Positions 13,301-28,300 of a stretch of DNA of 64,000 nucleotides are shown here, one piece after another (positions within the stretch are counted from its first letter, which is position 1; each line of letters opens with the position of its first letter). This stretch comes from Siphonodentalium dalli (taxonomy: Eukaryota; Mollusca; Scaphopoda; Gadilida; Siphonodentaliidae). Position numbers and translations under genes: made by a program. The notes under the pieces were generated by a model. The model was not told where the DNA came from and did not search any database. It saw only the letters and a program-made list of their open reading frames with translations. The DNA lies in the NCBI GenBank assembly GCA_032622095.1, contig CP136065.1, forward strand, positions 245,147,474-245,211,473, written 5' to 3'.

Positions 13301-16300
13301 GTGGCCTGTAGGTTAATTGTGCTGAATGCTTTAGTAATGCAGAGTAAAATCCAAGATGGCCACTGTCAGCCATGTTTTTCAAAATATTTCAGAAAAAAAT
13401 TGATGACTCCAATCTAGAGTTGACCCTGAGAATGCATATAAGTTCGGGGATGATCGGACGAGCAATGTGGTCTGTAGGGTGTGCCAAAGGAATTAGTCAT
13501 GCAAAGAGTAAATTACAAGATGGCTGCTGGTGGCCATGTTTTTAATCGAAAATCGTTCAAATTCGGTAGCTCTCATCAAGAGGTGATCCTAATCATGCCT
13601 GTAATTCTACAAAACATTTCATAGATATTATGCGGGCCACAGGGTGTGCTGATGGATTCAAACTTGAAATCCAAGATGGCTGCTGGTGGTCATGTTTTTC
13701 AACAAATTTTAGAAATAATCGATGGCTCTCATCTAGAGGTCACCCCAAAGATCAGTTATGAAGTTTGATGATGATCAAATGAGGGATGTGGCCTGTAGGG
13801 TGTGCCAAAGGATTTAGTCATGCAAAGAGTAAAATCCAAGATGGCTGCTGGCGGCCATGTTTATAAACAATTTTCGGAAATAATTGATGGCTCCCATCTA
13901 GAGGTCACCCCGAAGATCCATATAAAGTTTGGTGGTGATTAGATGAGGGATGTGGTCTGTAGGGTGAGCCAAACAAAATAAGAGTAAAATTCAATATGGC
14001 TGCCGGCAGCCAGAGGGATGGAGTCAGACAGACAACGGAGTCGGACAGACGCCGACCCATGGCAATAGCTCAAACTATACTAAGTCTAGTTTAGTATCGT
14101 TAACTGTTTAGTTCTGTTAAAAGATATTGTAAAGTAAATATGATATATGAATGATAGTGACACTGTAGCTCAACTTGGGAAGGAGTTAATTTTTTGCTGT
14201 GCAATGAATAGAATAATAAAGAAGAAAGTTAAACAGTTACAGTAAAGTTCTTGTATTGTAGATGAAATCGTTTTCATTTCAAACATTTGACCAATACAAT
14301 GAGCTGCAGGGTGTGCTGATGGATTAAAATTTGAAATCTAAGATGGCTGCTGGCAGCCATTTTTTATAAAGAATTTCGGAAATAATTGAGGGCTCCAATC
14401 CAGAGGTTACCCCGAAGATCCATATGAAGTTTGGTGATGATCGGATGAGGGATGTGTTCTGCAGGGTGCACCAAAGGATTTAGTCATACAAAGAGTAAAT
14501 TCCAAGATGGCTGCTGGCCAAGATTTTCAACTAATTTGGCTCAAAATAAGAGACTCCCATCTGGAGGTCACCCCGAAGTTCTATGTGAAGTTTGGTGATG
14601 ATGGACGAGGGATGTGGTCTGTAGCATGCGCCAAAGGATTTAGTCATACAAAGAGTAATTCCACGATTTTTGTCAAAATAGGAGGCTCCAATCTAGAGGT
14701 CACCCTGAAATTCAGATGAATTTGATGATAATCGAATGAGGGATGTGGTCTGTAGGGTGCGCCAAAGGATTTAGTAATGCAAAGAGTAATTTCCAAGATG
14801 GCTGCCAGCGGCCATGTTTTTCATAAAAAAAAATTCAAATTTAATAGCTCCAATTTAGAGGTGATACTAAACATGCCTGTAAATTTTAAAATAATTTTCT
14901 AATAAATGCGGGCAGCGTGGTGTGCCAAAGCATTCAAATTTGAAATCCAAGATGGCTGCTTGTTTTTTAACAAATTTCTGGCAAAATAAGAGGCTCCCAT
15001 CTAGAGGTCACCTTGAAGATCCATGAGGGATGCAGCCTGTAACGCGTGCTAAAGGAAATTATTGACACACACAACCCATGGCAATAGCTAAAAATTATCC
15101 GGCCATAAATACGGGTAGTAGGGTGTGCCGATGGATTAAAGGTACTCAATCCAATTAGATGCTCCTAAATTACTATTTCTTAGGCTTTTGGGGGTTAAAA
15201 ATATTTGATTCGAGTCGAGGAAACAACCCATCAAAGCTCAGAGTGATTAGATATCGATTTTTGAAAATCTATTATTTTCGGAGATGTGGGCCACAAGTTG
15301 GCAGAACCACGTGCTCAAAACGGACAAATTATTGTTAACATTAATCACTGATTCAGTACAAAGGTTTTTGAAAATATATAGTCAATCTAACACAGTAAGT
15401 ATGTTCGGTTATCAAAATTAGGTTCAACAATAACAACAAGCCGATTGGTAGAATATATCTGCTGATAATGATTTGATTGTCATTGGTATGTATCTGTGGA
15501 GAGCACCATTATTGATTCTCCTGAACTATAACATAGAAGAAAATGAATGGTGACTCTATGGCTATATGTAAAACTACATGTCAGTATTCTGACCATAATT
15601 TAAATATTACACTGGCTACCATGGATAAATGTTATTTTATGGTTCATACACTGGCTACCATGGATGCATGTTATTGTATGGTTCATACACTGGCTACCAT
15701 GGATACATGTTATTGTATGGTTCATACAAATTTACCTTTAACACAATGAGCTGTGGAGTCCATGTAAATATATTGACCTTAGGTCAATTTCCAGTGATTC
15801 AGGCCTCTGTGCATGGTCCCAAAAGTCCATTAAACCTTTTTATGTGCGTTCGAAAAAATGTGTCAGTGATACTTGAATGTGCAATATTTTGACGAAATAA
15901 ATAACAAAGAATCTAAAAAAATGTAAAGCCACACATGCGCATGCTTTTCAAATGTTTTTGTCCTGAGAAATGGGAAATGGACTTGAATTGCCCTTATCTG
16001 ACCTTAAATGATTATGGGAAATATTCAAAATATATATCTTCTTGTAAGTATCTTGTAAGTATCTTGTAAGTATCTTGTAATGTAAGTATCTTGTAAGTAT
16101 CTTGTAAGTATCTTGTAAGTATCTTGTAAGTATCTTGTAAGTATCTTGTAAGTATCTTGTAATGTAAGTATCTTGTAAGTATCTTGTAAGTATCTTGTAA
16201 TGTAAGTATCTTGGAAGTATATTGTAAGTATCTTGGAAGTATATTGTAAGTATCTTGTAAGTATCTTGTAAGTATCTTGGACACCGAACTATTGGTTATA

Positions 16301-19300
16301 CTTCATGCTTCACATGAAAAAATGGGCAGCGATTTACTGCTAAACTCATCACGTATCCATGGGTTATGAAATGGAATGAAATACCTAAAGTACATTTTAA
16401 CGCTCTTGTCAAACTAGAAGTGAATATCCCAAGTTCTTTCCCTTGGTCATCATGGTTTTTTCTTTATTAACGCTTCTACGACGTGCGAAGCATGAAATAG
16501 TTCAGTGTCCAAGATATCTTTGACGGAGATAATAGGAGTGGTTTCCATGATACATGTTATTGGATGGTTACATTCAAACTGACCTTTCACATAGTCATGG
16601 AAGTATAAGAGTGGTTTCCATGGCCAGCGGTAATCATATCCGTATATCCTCCATTCATAGTTCCATCCAGTGGCACAGATACAATTCTTCTCACAGACAT
16701 TTTTGAGTGATAGCCGCCCGGTCCTAGGGGTCGTAATCGACTTCTCTTCCTGCTTGCACAATTTTCCAGCCCCACACCTGCAAGTTCAAATATAATACTA
16801 CCAAGCAGAAAGTGATATGCATGTGCGGTTCCGTATTTCAAACCCCGATAAAACTAATCTGAGACTGCCTATCGGCTTGCATATTCTACCCCCCACCAGG
16901 ATTTTAGTTAATACATGTAATACATGTCAGAAGTATAATGTGTTAATTATACTATTTTAATTGATGTGCACTGGGTGAAAACTATTGACAATTGGTTGCT
17001 ATATTGTATGTAATCTTCCATTCCACGAATTTCATGGCCTTTGACTACAGTAATGCTCTAATTAATCGACCTCTTAACCAAAGCAGAATTATGGGTAACT
17101 TTTCAGGATTTAGTCGGAAATATGGCTTGTTGCCATTCATCGGAAAGCTCTCGGGGAGAGCTTTCCGATGAATGGCAACAAGCCATATTTCCGACTAAAT
17201 CCTGAAAAGTTACCCATAATTCTGCTTTGGTTAAGAGGTCGATTAATTAGAGCATTACTGTATGTGGCGATGAACACATGCTTGTCGCTTTATCATATAT
17301 AAGGTGGCTCTCGATGGGTTATTTCATGTAACACAATACAGAATGACAATGACTTCAGAGGATAAGCAGGGCTGGCGATCTAGAAAATCCAGGAGGGCTA
17401 TTAATAGCCCTCCTAGATATTCCTAGGAGGGCTATAGCCCTCCTCAACTTTTAAAGTTATGATTTATTTTATCCGAGTTACTAATGCCGTTAGTTTGTCT
17501 ATTTTTGATGTTGTATAACTCCATCTAAATTAATTTGTTTTATGTGGAAACAAAGTGTCCACAGAGTTGTGAATGTCAAAATCCCCCACAGTAATTATGG
17601 TATGGTGAATATTTAACTATGTTTTATATGTTATGATAATTTATATGAACAAGAAACAAAATGTAAGAGTGTTTTTACTCAACAATTTGTCAGTCGGTGT
17701 CCAACCCATGCAACGGAATTGGGTGAGTTTGTCCACGTTAAAAGCATTCTCCATGAAAGTGTAATTTTACATAAAATACACAATCAAGAACAATATTAAA
17801 TCCAGTATATTTGCACTTGAATATTGACTGCTTTTTCTCTCAATGTAATCCATATTCCATTGCCGATCGCAGACTGCTGCTTGCAGCAGTCAAGTCGCTA
17901 TCTATAGATTTACTGGGTGTTTGCAATTGGGGACATAGAAAATAGTTTCTGAACTTTAATAATTGAATAACAGTGTAAACTAGAATACGTGGATATATTT
18001 AGCTAATTATATTAAAATATTGTCAATCGAAGCGATAAAAGACGGCTGCAAGCTAAATACAATTTTCACTGATAGGAACCGGAAACGGAACGAAAGGTTG
18101 AACTTAATTGGGACAGTGACATTTGGTTCTCACTATCCACAAACATGTGTTCATTTTATCCAGTGAAATATATTGTAAGCTCAATCTTATGAAGAGAAAT
18201 AATTTATTTTGGTCATAAAATGTGTGAGAATCGATCAAAAGATCAGATTTACGAAACAGTTCGTTCCGGAATTTACTGATTCCGCTATAATTCCCATTTG
18301 ACATTACCGTCAGGTCACGCATGCGCACAGTCCCCACACTGTACAATATAATTACGATTTCGATGCAGTATTTTACTCATTAAACACAATAAAATAACTA
18401 AATAATAAATGTCCTATCGTAGACGAGGCGGGCTATAAAAAGCCCGCCTTGGAAAATTCTAGGCGGGCTGTAGGCGGGCAGCCCGCCAGCCCGCCTTGAG
18501 ATTTCCAGGCCTGGATAAGAGTCATTAATTATAATATAGGCTATATATTATAACACAATAGTTTATATAAGAGAATCATTAATTATAATATAGGCTATAT
18601 ATTATAACACAATAGTTTATATAAGAGAATCATTAATTATAATATAGGCTATATATTATAACACAATAGTTTATATAAGAGAATCATTAATTATAATATA
18701 GGCTATATATTATAACACAATAGTTTATATAAGAGAATCATTAATTATAATATAGGCTATATATTATAACACAATAGTTTATATAAGAGAATCATTAATT
18801 ATAATATAGGCTATTTTTTATAACACAATAGTTTATATAAGAGAACATTAATTATAATATAGGCTATATATTATAACACAATAGTTTATATAAGAGAATC
18901 ATTAATTATAATATAGGCTATTTTTTATAACACAATAGTTTATATAAGAGAATCATTAATTATAATATAGGCTATATATTATAACACAATAGTTTATATA
19001 ATAGAATCATTAATTATAATATAGGCTATTTTTTATAACACAATAGTTTATATAAGAGAACATTAATTATAATATAGGCTATATATTATAACACAATAGT
19101 TTATATAAGAGAATCATTAATTATAATATAGGCTATTTTTTATAACACAATAGTTTATATAAGAGAACATTAATTATAATATAGGCTATTTTTTATAACA
19201 CAATAGTTTATATAAGAGAATCATTAATTATAATATAGGCTATTTTTTATAACACAATAGTTTATATAAGAGAACATTAATTATAATATAGGCTATTTTT

Positions 19301-22300
19301 TTATAACACAATAGTTTATACAAGAGAATCATTAATTATAATATAGGCTATATATTATAACACAATAGTTTATATAAGAGAATACATTGGTACAGGGTGT
19401 TTGCAACATTTCAGGAAGCTCCAGTAATTTAAGTGTTAATGATCCTGTGCCAGTGCATTCTCTTGTGTATATATTATATAATAATATCATTATAATTGAT
19501 CAAGTTAGGTCAATGCATTCTCTTATATATACGAGGCTCCCTATGGGAGATAACATATATTAGAGAATGCAGGACACATGGTTATTTGCAATATTTCAGG
19601 AAGCTCCAGTCATGGTAGTGTTAACCCATTGGCGAGTAGAATGACATATATGTTGTCTATCGGTTGAGGAGTAGAATGACATATATGTCGTTTCAGGAAG
19701 TGTTATTTTACGTAGACAAAACTTCAATAAATCATCTGATTTATAAATGATTTGTACAGGAGTTATTTTGATCAATATAATGTCCCAAATGTATAAGTGA
19801 AATCGATTGTGATAACACACGTTAACAAAAAATGCACATAAATTAAAACGAATTATTGGACCCTTTTGATCCGAACTTGTTAATAATTATTGCTATGACG
19901 TTGACGTTAAATTTATTCATGACGTCATGTATATGACGTTACAGACACTCTCCAAAGGGTTAACACTGCCGAAAACAAATGGGTAATTCCATCCCGTATG
20001 CCACTATGGGATTGAATGTTTTGCCGATAGTAGTTGATATACTACGTATGTATGAGTAATGGTTTCACCAATATGGGGTTATATGATGCTGAAACATAAC
20101 ATAAGGCTACTACGAGATAACTCATAGTCGGCAACTGGGACAGAATTTAGCAGTTTGTCATCCCTGATGCCAGCTACGAGTTATCTCGTAGGTAAATAAA
20201 TGTTACACTTTCGATGACTTAGATAATGTAGAGAGCTATGCAGTTGCAAGAATATAAGACACCGTAAATGCATTAATCTAGGTACAATCTACATTATTCT
20301 AAGACATCGCAAACGTAATATCATTCTGCATGGCGTCATCTGCTATGGGAGACATAAACTCAGATTGAAGTTCCCAAATGGTGAATATTGTGAGTACACC
20401 CATTGGGAACCTCGATTGTGCAATGTTTCGTCTGCCAATTTGGGGATATAGAGTAACTAAACTAAAAAAGAAATAGAATCTATGTGAAGAAGTTTTATAG
20501 AAATTTGATAATAAAGAAACTTTCCAGAGAAGATGCAACTAAGCAGAATGAGGTCCCCAGAGGGTGAATTTAGTGATGCAAGCCCACTATGCGGGATAGC
20601 GTCACTAAATTCACCCTATGGGAACCTCATTCTGCAAATGACAGGCACACTAAACTCAGGCTTGGTTCTGCTGCTCAATTTGTACAGGTATGCATGGTTT
20701 CCTTGTCCATCATGATAAAAGTTGTGAGGCATGGTCCAAAACCGGTTTACAGAAAATTGGGAAAAGAGATTTGGAAATTACATACCAAAATAAAGTTAAT
20801 ATATCTGAAACTAATAATTTGGAAGAGTTAAAAATGTTACTCATACAGTAATGCCCTAATTAATCGACTCCTTAACCACAGCAGAATTATGGGTAACTTT
20901 CAGTTTCAAGATTTAGTTGGAAATATGGCTTGTTGCCATTCATCTCAGGGAGAGCTTTCCAATGAATGGCAACAAGCCATATTTCCGACTAAATCCCGAA
21001 AAGTTACCCATAGCTCTGGTTAAGGAGTCGATTACTTAGGGCATTACTGTATTTTTGAAAAGGTCGAATTGACACCGGAGAGCGTCATCGGTTGCTAGCT
21101 CATGATTTATGACTCCCTGAGCGGTCGCTATATTTATTCTTTTTGTCAATTAAATGGAAATATACTCACTTAATACTGACTCTTGGTGGTAATCCCGGGA
21201 TGACTCTCATGAACTGAATCGCTTTCTTGTACCGAGAATCTTTCTTGATGATTACATGAAACTCGTAGATGATCCCGAGCTGCATGTTACGAGGGTTGAA
21301 GGTGAGCTGACATGTCGTCAAATTTAGTTTTCCGGGACCCTGACGAAAGCACCCGCCTGTATCATTGACGCCTGCATACTCTGTGTCATTAAGAACAAGT
21401 GGCATATGTTCATTATCTGTCTTCCAGTACCCTTGTTCGTCCATGTCAACATCCTCCGACAATTTCTTACAGTACCATATGCATTCTGTGAAGTTTTGAG
21501 ATGTTGAATCCTGAATCAACAAAATAAAAGGTATATATAGGTAACCATTATAGGAAAGTAGGGCTGATGGGGTACATGTAGTTGTCATAACATTTTGCAC
21601 ATAAAAGCACACTGTGTGCATTTATGTATACAGAAATGCACACGAGTCTCGCCAGGCATGAGAGTGTTGCCGGAAATAGCCTAAATGTGTCTGCTTCACA
21701 TTCAAGATTCAATTTGAAAGTATTTTTCTTTTAAAAATGCAGTGAAAATGCTGTAAAGTTTGTCATTGTTCACACATCAATGTTAACATTAAACAGGGTT
21801 TGAATTTAACGGTTGTTTTTATCGACCAGCAGACGAGACTATTACTAGTAACTTAGTAACTAAGCTTACAAAAATGAATAACAAATACAGTAATGCCCTA
21901 AATAATCGACTCCTTAACCTCAGCAGAATTATGGGTAACTTTTCAGGATTTAGTCGGAAATATGGCTTGTTGCCATTAATCGGAAAGAATGGCAACAAGC
22001 CATATGTACTTCTGCATTTCTGTACAAAACACTATGACAATAACCCCTGTCACATGACATTACGGAAGACTGGTGTACATTTATGTATAAAATGTTACGA
22101 CAACAAGTCAGATTTACTGAAAGACATAACGGCTTGAAACCCATCCATTATATAATTTCTCCACATAATGAAGGTGGTACATAAATGCATGGATGACTTG
22201 TAGGAGATAGAGAGGGGGGTCTGCTTCTCATGTTTTTGAAACTTTATACAAGATTTCTGAATCGATGGAGGGGGGGTAACTCCATAAAAAATGTCAGATA

Positions 22301-25300
22301 GAACTCATAATCGCAGATGCACAGGTTCCCTTGGTACTAAAAATCTGTGCCTAGTTTAAAAAAAATGACAGAAAAATGTAGGAATAAATTCTCGGATAAA
22401 ATTAAGAATTTAGAGAAAATTGTAAAAAAAAGTCGGAAAGATCTCATAATCCCATGGTAACTAACTGTCTGTTTTAAAAAAATTAACCGAAAAATGAAAT
22501 AATAAAAGCTCAGACAAAATTGTGTCCATGGATGTACCAACATTTGGTTAGATACATGTACATGTATGTGGCTATTGATCAGTTATGTGGCTAAAATAAT
22601 TAATTGTCTACCAAATTTATGTGGCTATCAAGTAGTTTATACTGATAAAATTTCAGCTTATGGAATCAGAACATGTAGGAATTATAGCAGAAGTAGCGGA
22701 TTGAAACTCAAAAACTTGTAAACAGCAGCTAGGACAGTGGAACTTATAGGAGAAACTGACCGGTCCATGATTGGGTAACTAGCCACATAACTGTCAGGAC
22801 ACACCTCGTATTGACAGATCATGGATCTCTAAATCTATGGACTTTTTGTTTCCAACCTTTGAGTGACTACAAAATTAAATATGCTGATTGGGCCAAATAG
22901 ATCATTTTTGAGGATTCATCTCATCTCAACTCTGATAGCCACGAAATGGAAATTAAACACATATAAAGGCCAAAAAAAAAAAGTGTTTTGGTTCTCGGGC
23001 AATTTTTTTTTCAAATCAATGAGGGAGGGAGGGTTTTATTATTATTTTTTTCTGCGCATAGTAAGCATGGACAAAGATACCTTCCTCTGTCTAGTATTGT
23101 AATACGACCCTGCCTAACTATGCTTAAAAGCCATGTCCTGATTGGCCAGTGGCCCGAGTTACCATGGCTATCTCGTTCCACTTTTGTGGTACAATTCTAC
23201 TTTTTCCAATTGTACCACGAAAAAAATCGGTTTATTCAGATCGCCGCACGCGACTTTTCCCGTCTTTTCTAACTCCGCGCAAACGGGGCATCAACGGAGT
23301 ACACCCGCACCCGTAACCCTTTGAATTTTGCTACATCTTGACAATCTTGCGAATTTTCTAGCGATTTGTCGCTTGAAACCAGTTTGGTTGCCAATGAATA
23401 TGGTCCAAATGATGTTATGGTATATTGATATATGTTACGACCAAAGAAAGTTACTTAATAAGTATATTAAATGACAAAATAAATCCATGGGGCCGGGCTG
23501 TGCATTCGTCGATTCGAATCTCGATCATATTCGATATTTCGGAATCAAGTTGAAAATGAAAGCGTTTGTTCACCAGTATACACAAGGGGAATAAGATTAG
23601 TTTAGTAAACTAGATCATTTAGATCGCTTTGTGTAAGGAAAATGGTCCATAGTCGATGATCATATTCATGTTATACAACAACGTTCAAAACAGAAATGAC
23701 CGAAATCGTATTTCCTGTACAATTTAAATGAAACGCACGGGCGCCGCTGAAAACACATCATCTTTTAGCCAATCACAACGATTATTTCTAGAAGAGGTGC
23801 CTCGAAAAGTCAACAGGGGAATTTCATAACAAGACAAGACATTACGAGAGTACTCCATGCAATGAAATCGAGTACGCCCAATACGAATTACACCACGAAA
23901 TGTTTTCTCACCTGAGACCGAAAAAGCGCAGTATTTCGTTGACTATTCAGTCGAATTGTGACCATAAACTTTCAGTCGTATTACAAAAGAAATAAATACA
24001 CGGTGTATCGGTGTGTATGGTCAAGTTGTACCACAAAAAACTGATTGTAGGACTCCGCTACGCGTCGTCCTACAATCAGTTTTTTGTGGTACAACTTGAC
24101 CATACACACCTCTACACCGTGTATTTATTTCTTAAATAACCAGAAAGCTTTTAAGCTTTTAAACCCAAAAAGCCCCTAAACCACATTTAAACCAGTCCAA
24201 ACGCCATCAACCCCTTTCGTTGGCGGGGACGGTGGGTTGGACAAGCTGATTCCAGTATACCCACCCCCACAACTCGCTGTGGGGGGTTTACATACCGGTA
24301 TCAGCGCTGAGTAGGCCAAGATTGCAAATAGTGTGTCTGTCATTTGCAGAATGAGGTCCCCAGAATGTGAATTTAGTGACACTATCCCGCACTGTGGGAT
24401 AGCTTCACCAAATTCCCCCTCTGTGGCCTCATCCTGATTATGTGTCAACTAGCTGCTATGAGAGACCTAGGACCAGATTGAAGTTCCCCAGTTGAAAGCT
24501 GATGATGTACACCCATTAGTGACCTCGATTATGCAATTTATGTTCTGCAAATTAGGGGATATAGAAACTTGCGGGATAGCATCACTATATTTACTCTCTA
24601 GCCACCCATCAGAATTTAGCCACATATATATCCATTTTACGCAAACGTAGCCATATAAGTAGTATTTGTAAACAAGGACCGACAGATGGACAGACGCCCC
24701 GATGGGACGATCAAGCTGATACCGACATACCCCGATAACTTCATTACGAGGTGTATAACAATGGTGCATAATAATACTAATGCCTGAGGGGTCAGGTTAC
24801 AGAATTTCAGAATTTTTGCAGCTTTCGACCAGGAAGCAGTCTAATCAACAACAGACATTTAGTAAGCGCAAATAAACGAGAATCACAAAAACAATGAGAG
24901 ACATCTAGATAGAAATTTTCATTCACTAAGCAGATATATCAACTTTGAGATAAAAATCATTCATTAAAATGTACTTTTATTTCCATTAACTAGAAGTTTA
25001 GACAGTTGTAGTTAACCCTTTCAGTGCCAAGTCCGATTTTTGTATCAACCCATATTTCCTTGATCATATTTCAAATTTAATGATTATAATAATGTGATAT
25101 ATTGATGGAAAGAGCTCTAAGAGCTCTTTCCATCAATGTATCACATTATTATCTATTATATATTTTGGAAGATCTGTGTGTGTGTGTTCGCGATGGACTC
25201 GAACACGGCTGGACCGATTTCGACCAAACTTGGTACGGACACGTAATTCGACCCGGGAACGAACATGGGCCTATTGATTTTCAGATCCGAGGTCAACTTT

Positions 25301-28300
25301 TCACGTGCCGAAGTCAAATCTGTTTTTACGCTGTGTTACGGGACTTTCATTTGAGTTCGGTGCTTACAAATCGATTCGAAACAGCGCGAATAATAAAATG
25401 CCAGTCATAATAATGACACTGAGAATCTTTCGTGTTTCCTCTTCCCAACGATATATAATGCGTATGTATCCGTTTTAGTTATCTGCCTCAATTATCAAGA
25501 AGAAGTGGTACTATCTTCCATCAGGATAAAAACAATGCGTAACTTCTATGACGTCGTTAGAGGTCATAACGTTAGATCACGTTAACGCTTAACCGGCCGA
25601 TGCATTTGACTGTTTCAGACGTCTTGGCGATATCTCGGGCACCGATGGTAATTTATCTTTACGTTGAAACTTGATAATTAATGAGCGTGTGTATATGAGG
25701 CGCGTTTATATACTTGGGTGGAAATCAAATCGGGTTAAACTGGCGGATTTTTACGGACGAGCTTTGATGCATAGGGTATCTCGGTATCCGCTGGGCCGAT
25801 TTCCCGGTATCCGCTGGGCCGATTTCCACCATTTTTGGGGTGTTGGTGTTTGACCCCACCTGACCTTGACCTTCAAAATGGTCAATTCAAGGTCAAAGCC
25901 CGGACGAAGTCGGGTCACCTTCTAGTAATTTATAAATTTGAAAAATGATCAAGGAAATATGGGTTGATACAAAAATTTTACTTGGCACTGAAAGGGTTCA
26001 ATTTTGTGCAATAGACTGGTCCTTGTCTTTCCATTTTACACAAACATACCTACATGAGCAGTCATTTTTTGTAAACAAGGACAGACAGATGGACGGACGC
26101 CCGGACGGATGAACAAGCTGATACCAATATACCAACTTTTTCAGAAATATGCGGCAGAAGGGTGAATATTATTTTTAATATTTTATTCTTCCTAGCATAA
26201 ATTGTCTGGACAGTTCTAGATATTGAATCAGTATCGTATCTTATATAATACAAGTTGATTTAGATTGTCCAATTTGGTCAAAATAGACTGATTAATGGGT
26301 CATTGAAATGTAATTTGACGGTTAAGGCATGAGAAAATAGTTTACATAAAATATTTTCAAATAAAAACATTTTGAGGAGGGTACTAAAAATAGGGTTGGG
26401 AGGGGATGTAAATCTAGCAATTTTAAATACTAACCGTCGTGACATCGAGATCTGGATCAACAGAATGAGAGGCGGGGTCAAGAGTGACATCTGGTTCGTT
26501 GATTCCGACATTCATCGTTCCCGAGTTGCTAACTTTAGCTACCAAATCGGACTTTGTTACTTGGATGTAACTTTCCTGAAATGACTCGTAATATGTGCCA
26601 TCCGCGAAGTACTTCGTACCTCCCATCCTGATCATGTATACTACCCTATATAGACCGTATGGAAGGGTTTTTTTCGGAAGACGTAATTCAGCCCTTCTAC
26701 TCGATTCGATGTGACCTACGTTAACGTAGTCCACGGCGCTACAATTGTTTCTATCGACTGTTTGAATTGTCCAGATCTTCTCATGGTCGAGTGTTATCGT
26801 GCAGTTTAGCTTCGTCATGCCTGAAAATAAGGTCAGGGTTAGAGTTACCAACACTGTTAATTAGCTTCGGCTATCAGCTGAGCTGAGGCATATGCCTAGG
26901 CAAAAAGAAATTTCATCAGCTATATTTTGGTCGAGGCAGATCTCAGAACCTGCCAAATGATGTTTTGTGCATAATTGAAACAAGTGGCTGCAGATATTGT
27001 CTTAGTGTCACACTGTGCAGACAGCAAAAATTCTCTGTTGAATGTCGAGGACGGAGATAACACTGATCATCGACAAGCCTGCAAATAGTGTGCCTGTCAT
27101 TTGCAGAATGAGGTCCCCAGAGGGTGAATTTAGTGACTCTATCCCGCAGTGGGCTAGCATCACCAAAATCACCCTCTTGGGACCTCAATCTGCATGGCCT
27201 CATCTGTTATGGGAGACATGGACTCAGATTGAAGTTCCCAAATGGTGAATATTGTGAGGTACACCCATTGGGAACCTAGATTATTCAATGTGACATCTGC
27301 CAGTTTAGAGAAACTAAACTAAAAAAGAAATAGAATCTATGTGAAAAAGTTTCTATAGAAATTTGATAATAAAGAAACTTTCCAGTGAAGATGAGGTCTA
27401 AGCAGAATGAGGTCACCAGAGGGTGAACTTAGTTATACTAGCCCGCTATGCGAGATAGCATCACGAAATTCACCCTCTGGGGACCTCATTCTGCAAATGA
27501 CAGGCACACTAAACTCAGGCTTGATAATCAGCCATTTTATTAAAGCCAGACCCAACCAAGGTCTTCCATGGATTATAATTGGCCAAGTTCTAATTGTGAA
27601 CTCAAATTATACTTGAACCATATGTGTAGAGCATGTAACTACAGGTACATGTAAATGTATGTGGATCCTAGGCTTTTTAGCCAAGGAAATATTTCTGGCC
27701 TGGGCAATTGTTTAGCATAGGAAATTTTTTTGCTAATTAACAGGGTTGAGCTAATTAAAATGTTTTTTTTTTAAATCCAAATAAATTATGCCTGAAAATA
27801 ATGTTAGGGTTAGAGTTACAATAATGCCCGAAGTAATCGACCCCTTAACCACAGCAGAATTATGGGTAACTTTTCCCCGAGAGCTTTCCGATGAATGGCT
27901 ACAAGCCATATTTCCAACTAAATCCTGAAAAGTTACCCATAATTCTGCTGTGGTTAATGGGTCGATTACTTAGGGCATTACGGTACACAGCCTTGTTAAC
28001 CCTTTCATGATGGGAGCTGCGCTGGTGCAGCATTAAAGATCCTGTGCCAGTGCATTCTCTATATGCAAGTCTCCACATATATGAGAGAATGCACTGGCTT
28101 ACAAGGTCAAGGTAAATATTATTAGGCCAATGTATTCTCTTATATATGCGAGGAAACTCGCATATATAAGAGAATGCATTGGCACAGGGTTTTCGCAACA
28201 TTTCAGGAAGCTCTAGTCATGGAAGGGTTTATTAGCAAAAATTTGCCTATGCAAAAAAATTGCCCCGGCCAGAAATATTTCCTCGGCTATAAAGCCTAGG

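Noticed and set aside
16012-16284. Protein-like repeat YLQDTYKILTR
   Set aside because: It is the translation of an 11-bp minisatellite and would be open in any frame lacking stops; no conserved flanks.
16450-16583. Exon 8 as a terminal exon ending in the downstream stop
   Set aside because: The frame stays open past the donor to a stop, but the GTCAGT donor and exact phase match with exon 9, and the continuous REJ homology, favour splicing.
16038-19385. CRISPR-like arrays
   Set aside because: The repeats are contiguous minisatellites without unique spacers, in a eukaryotic genome.
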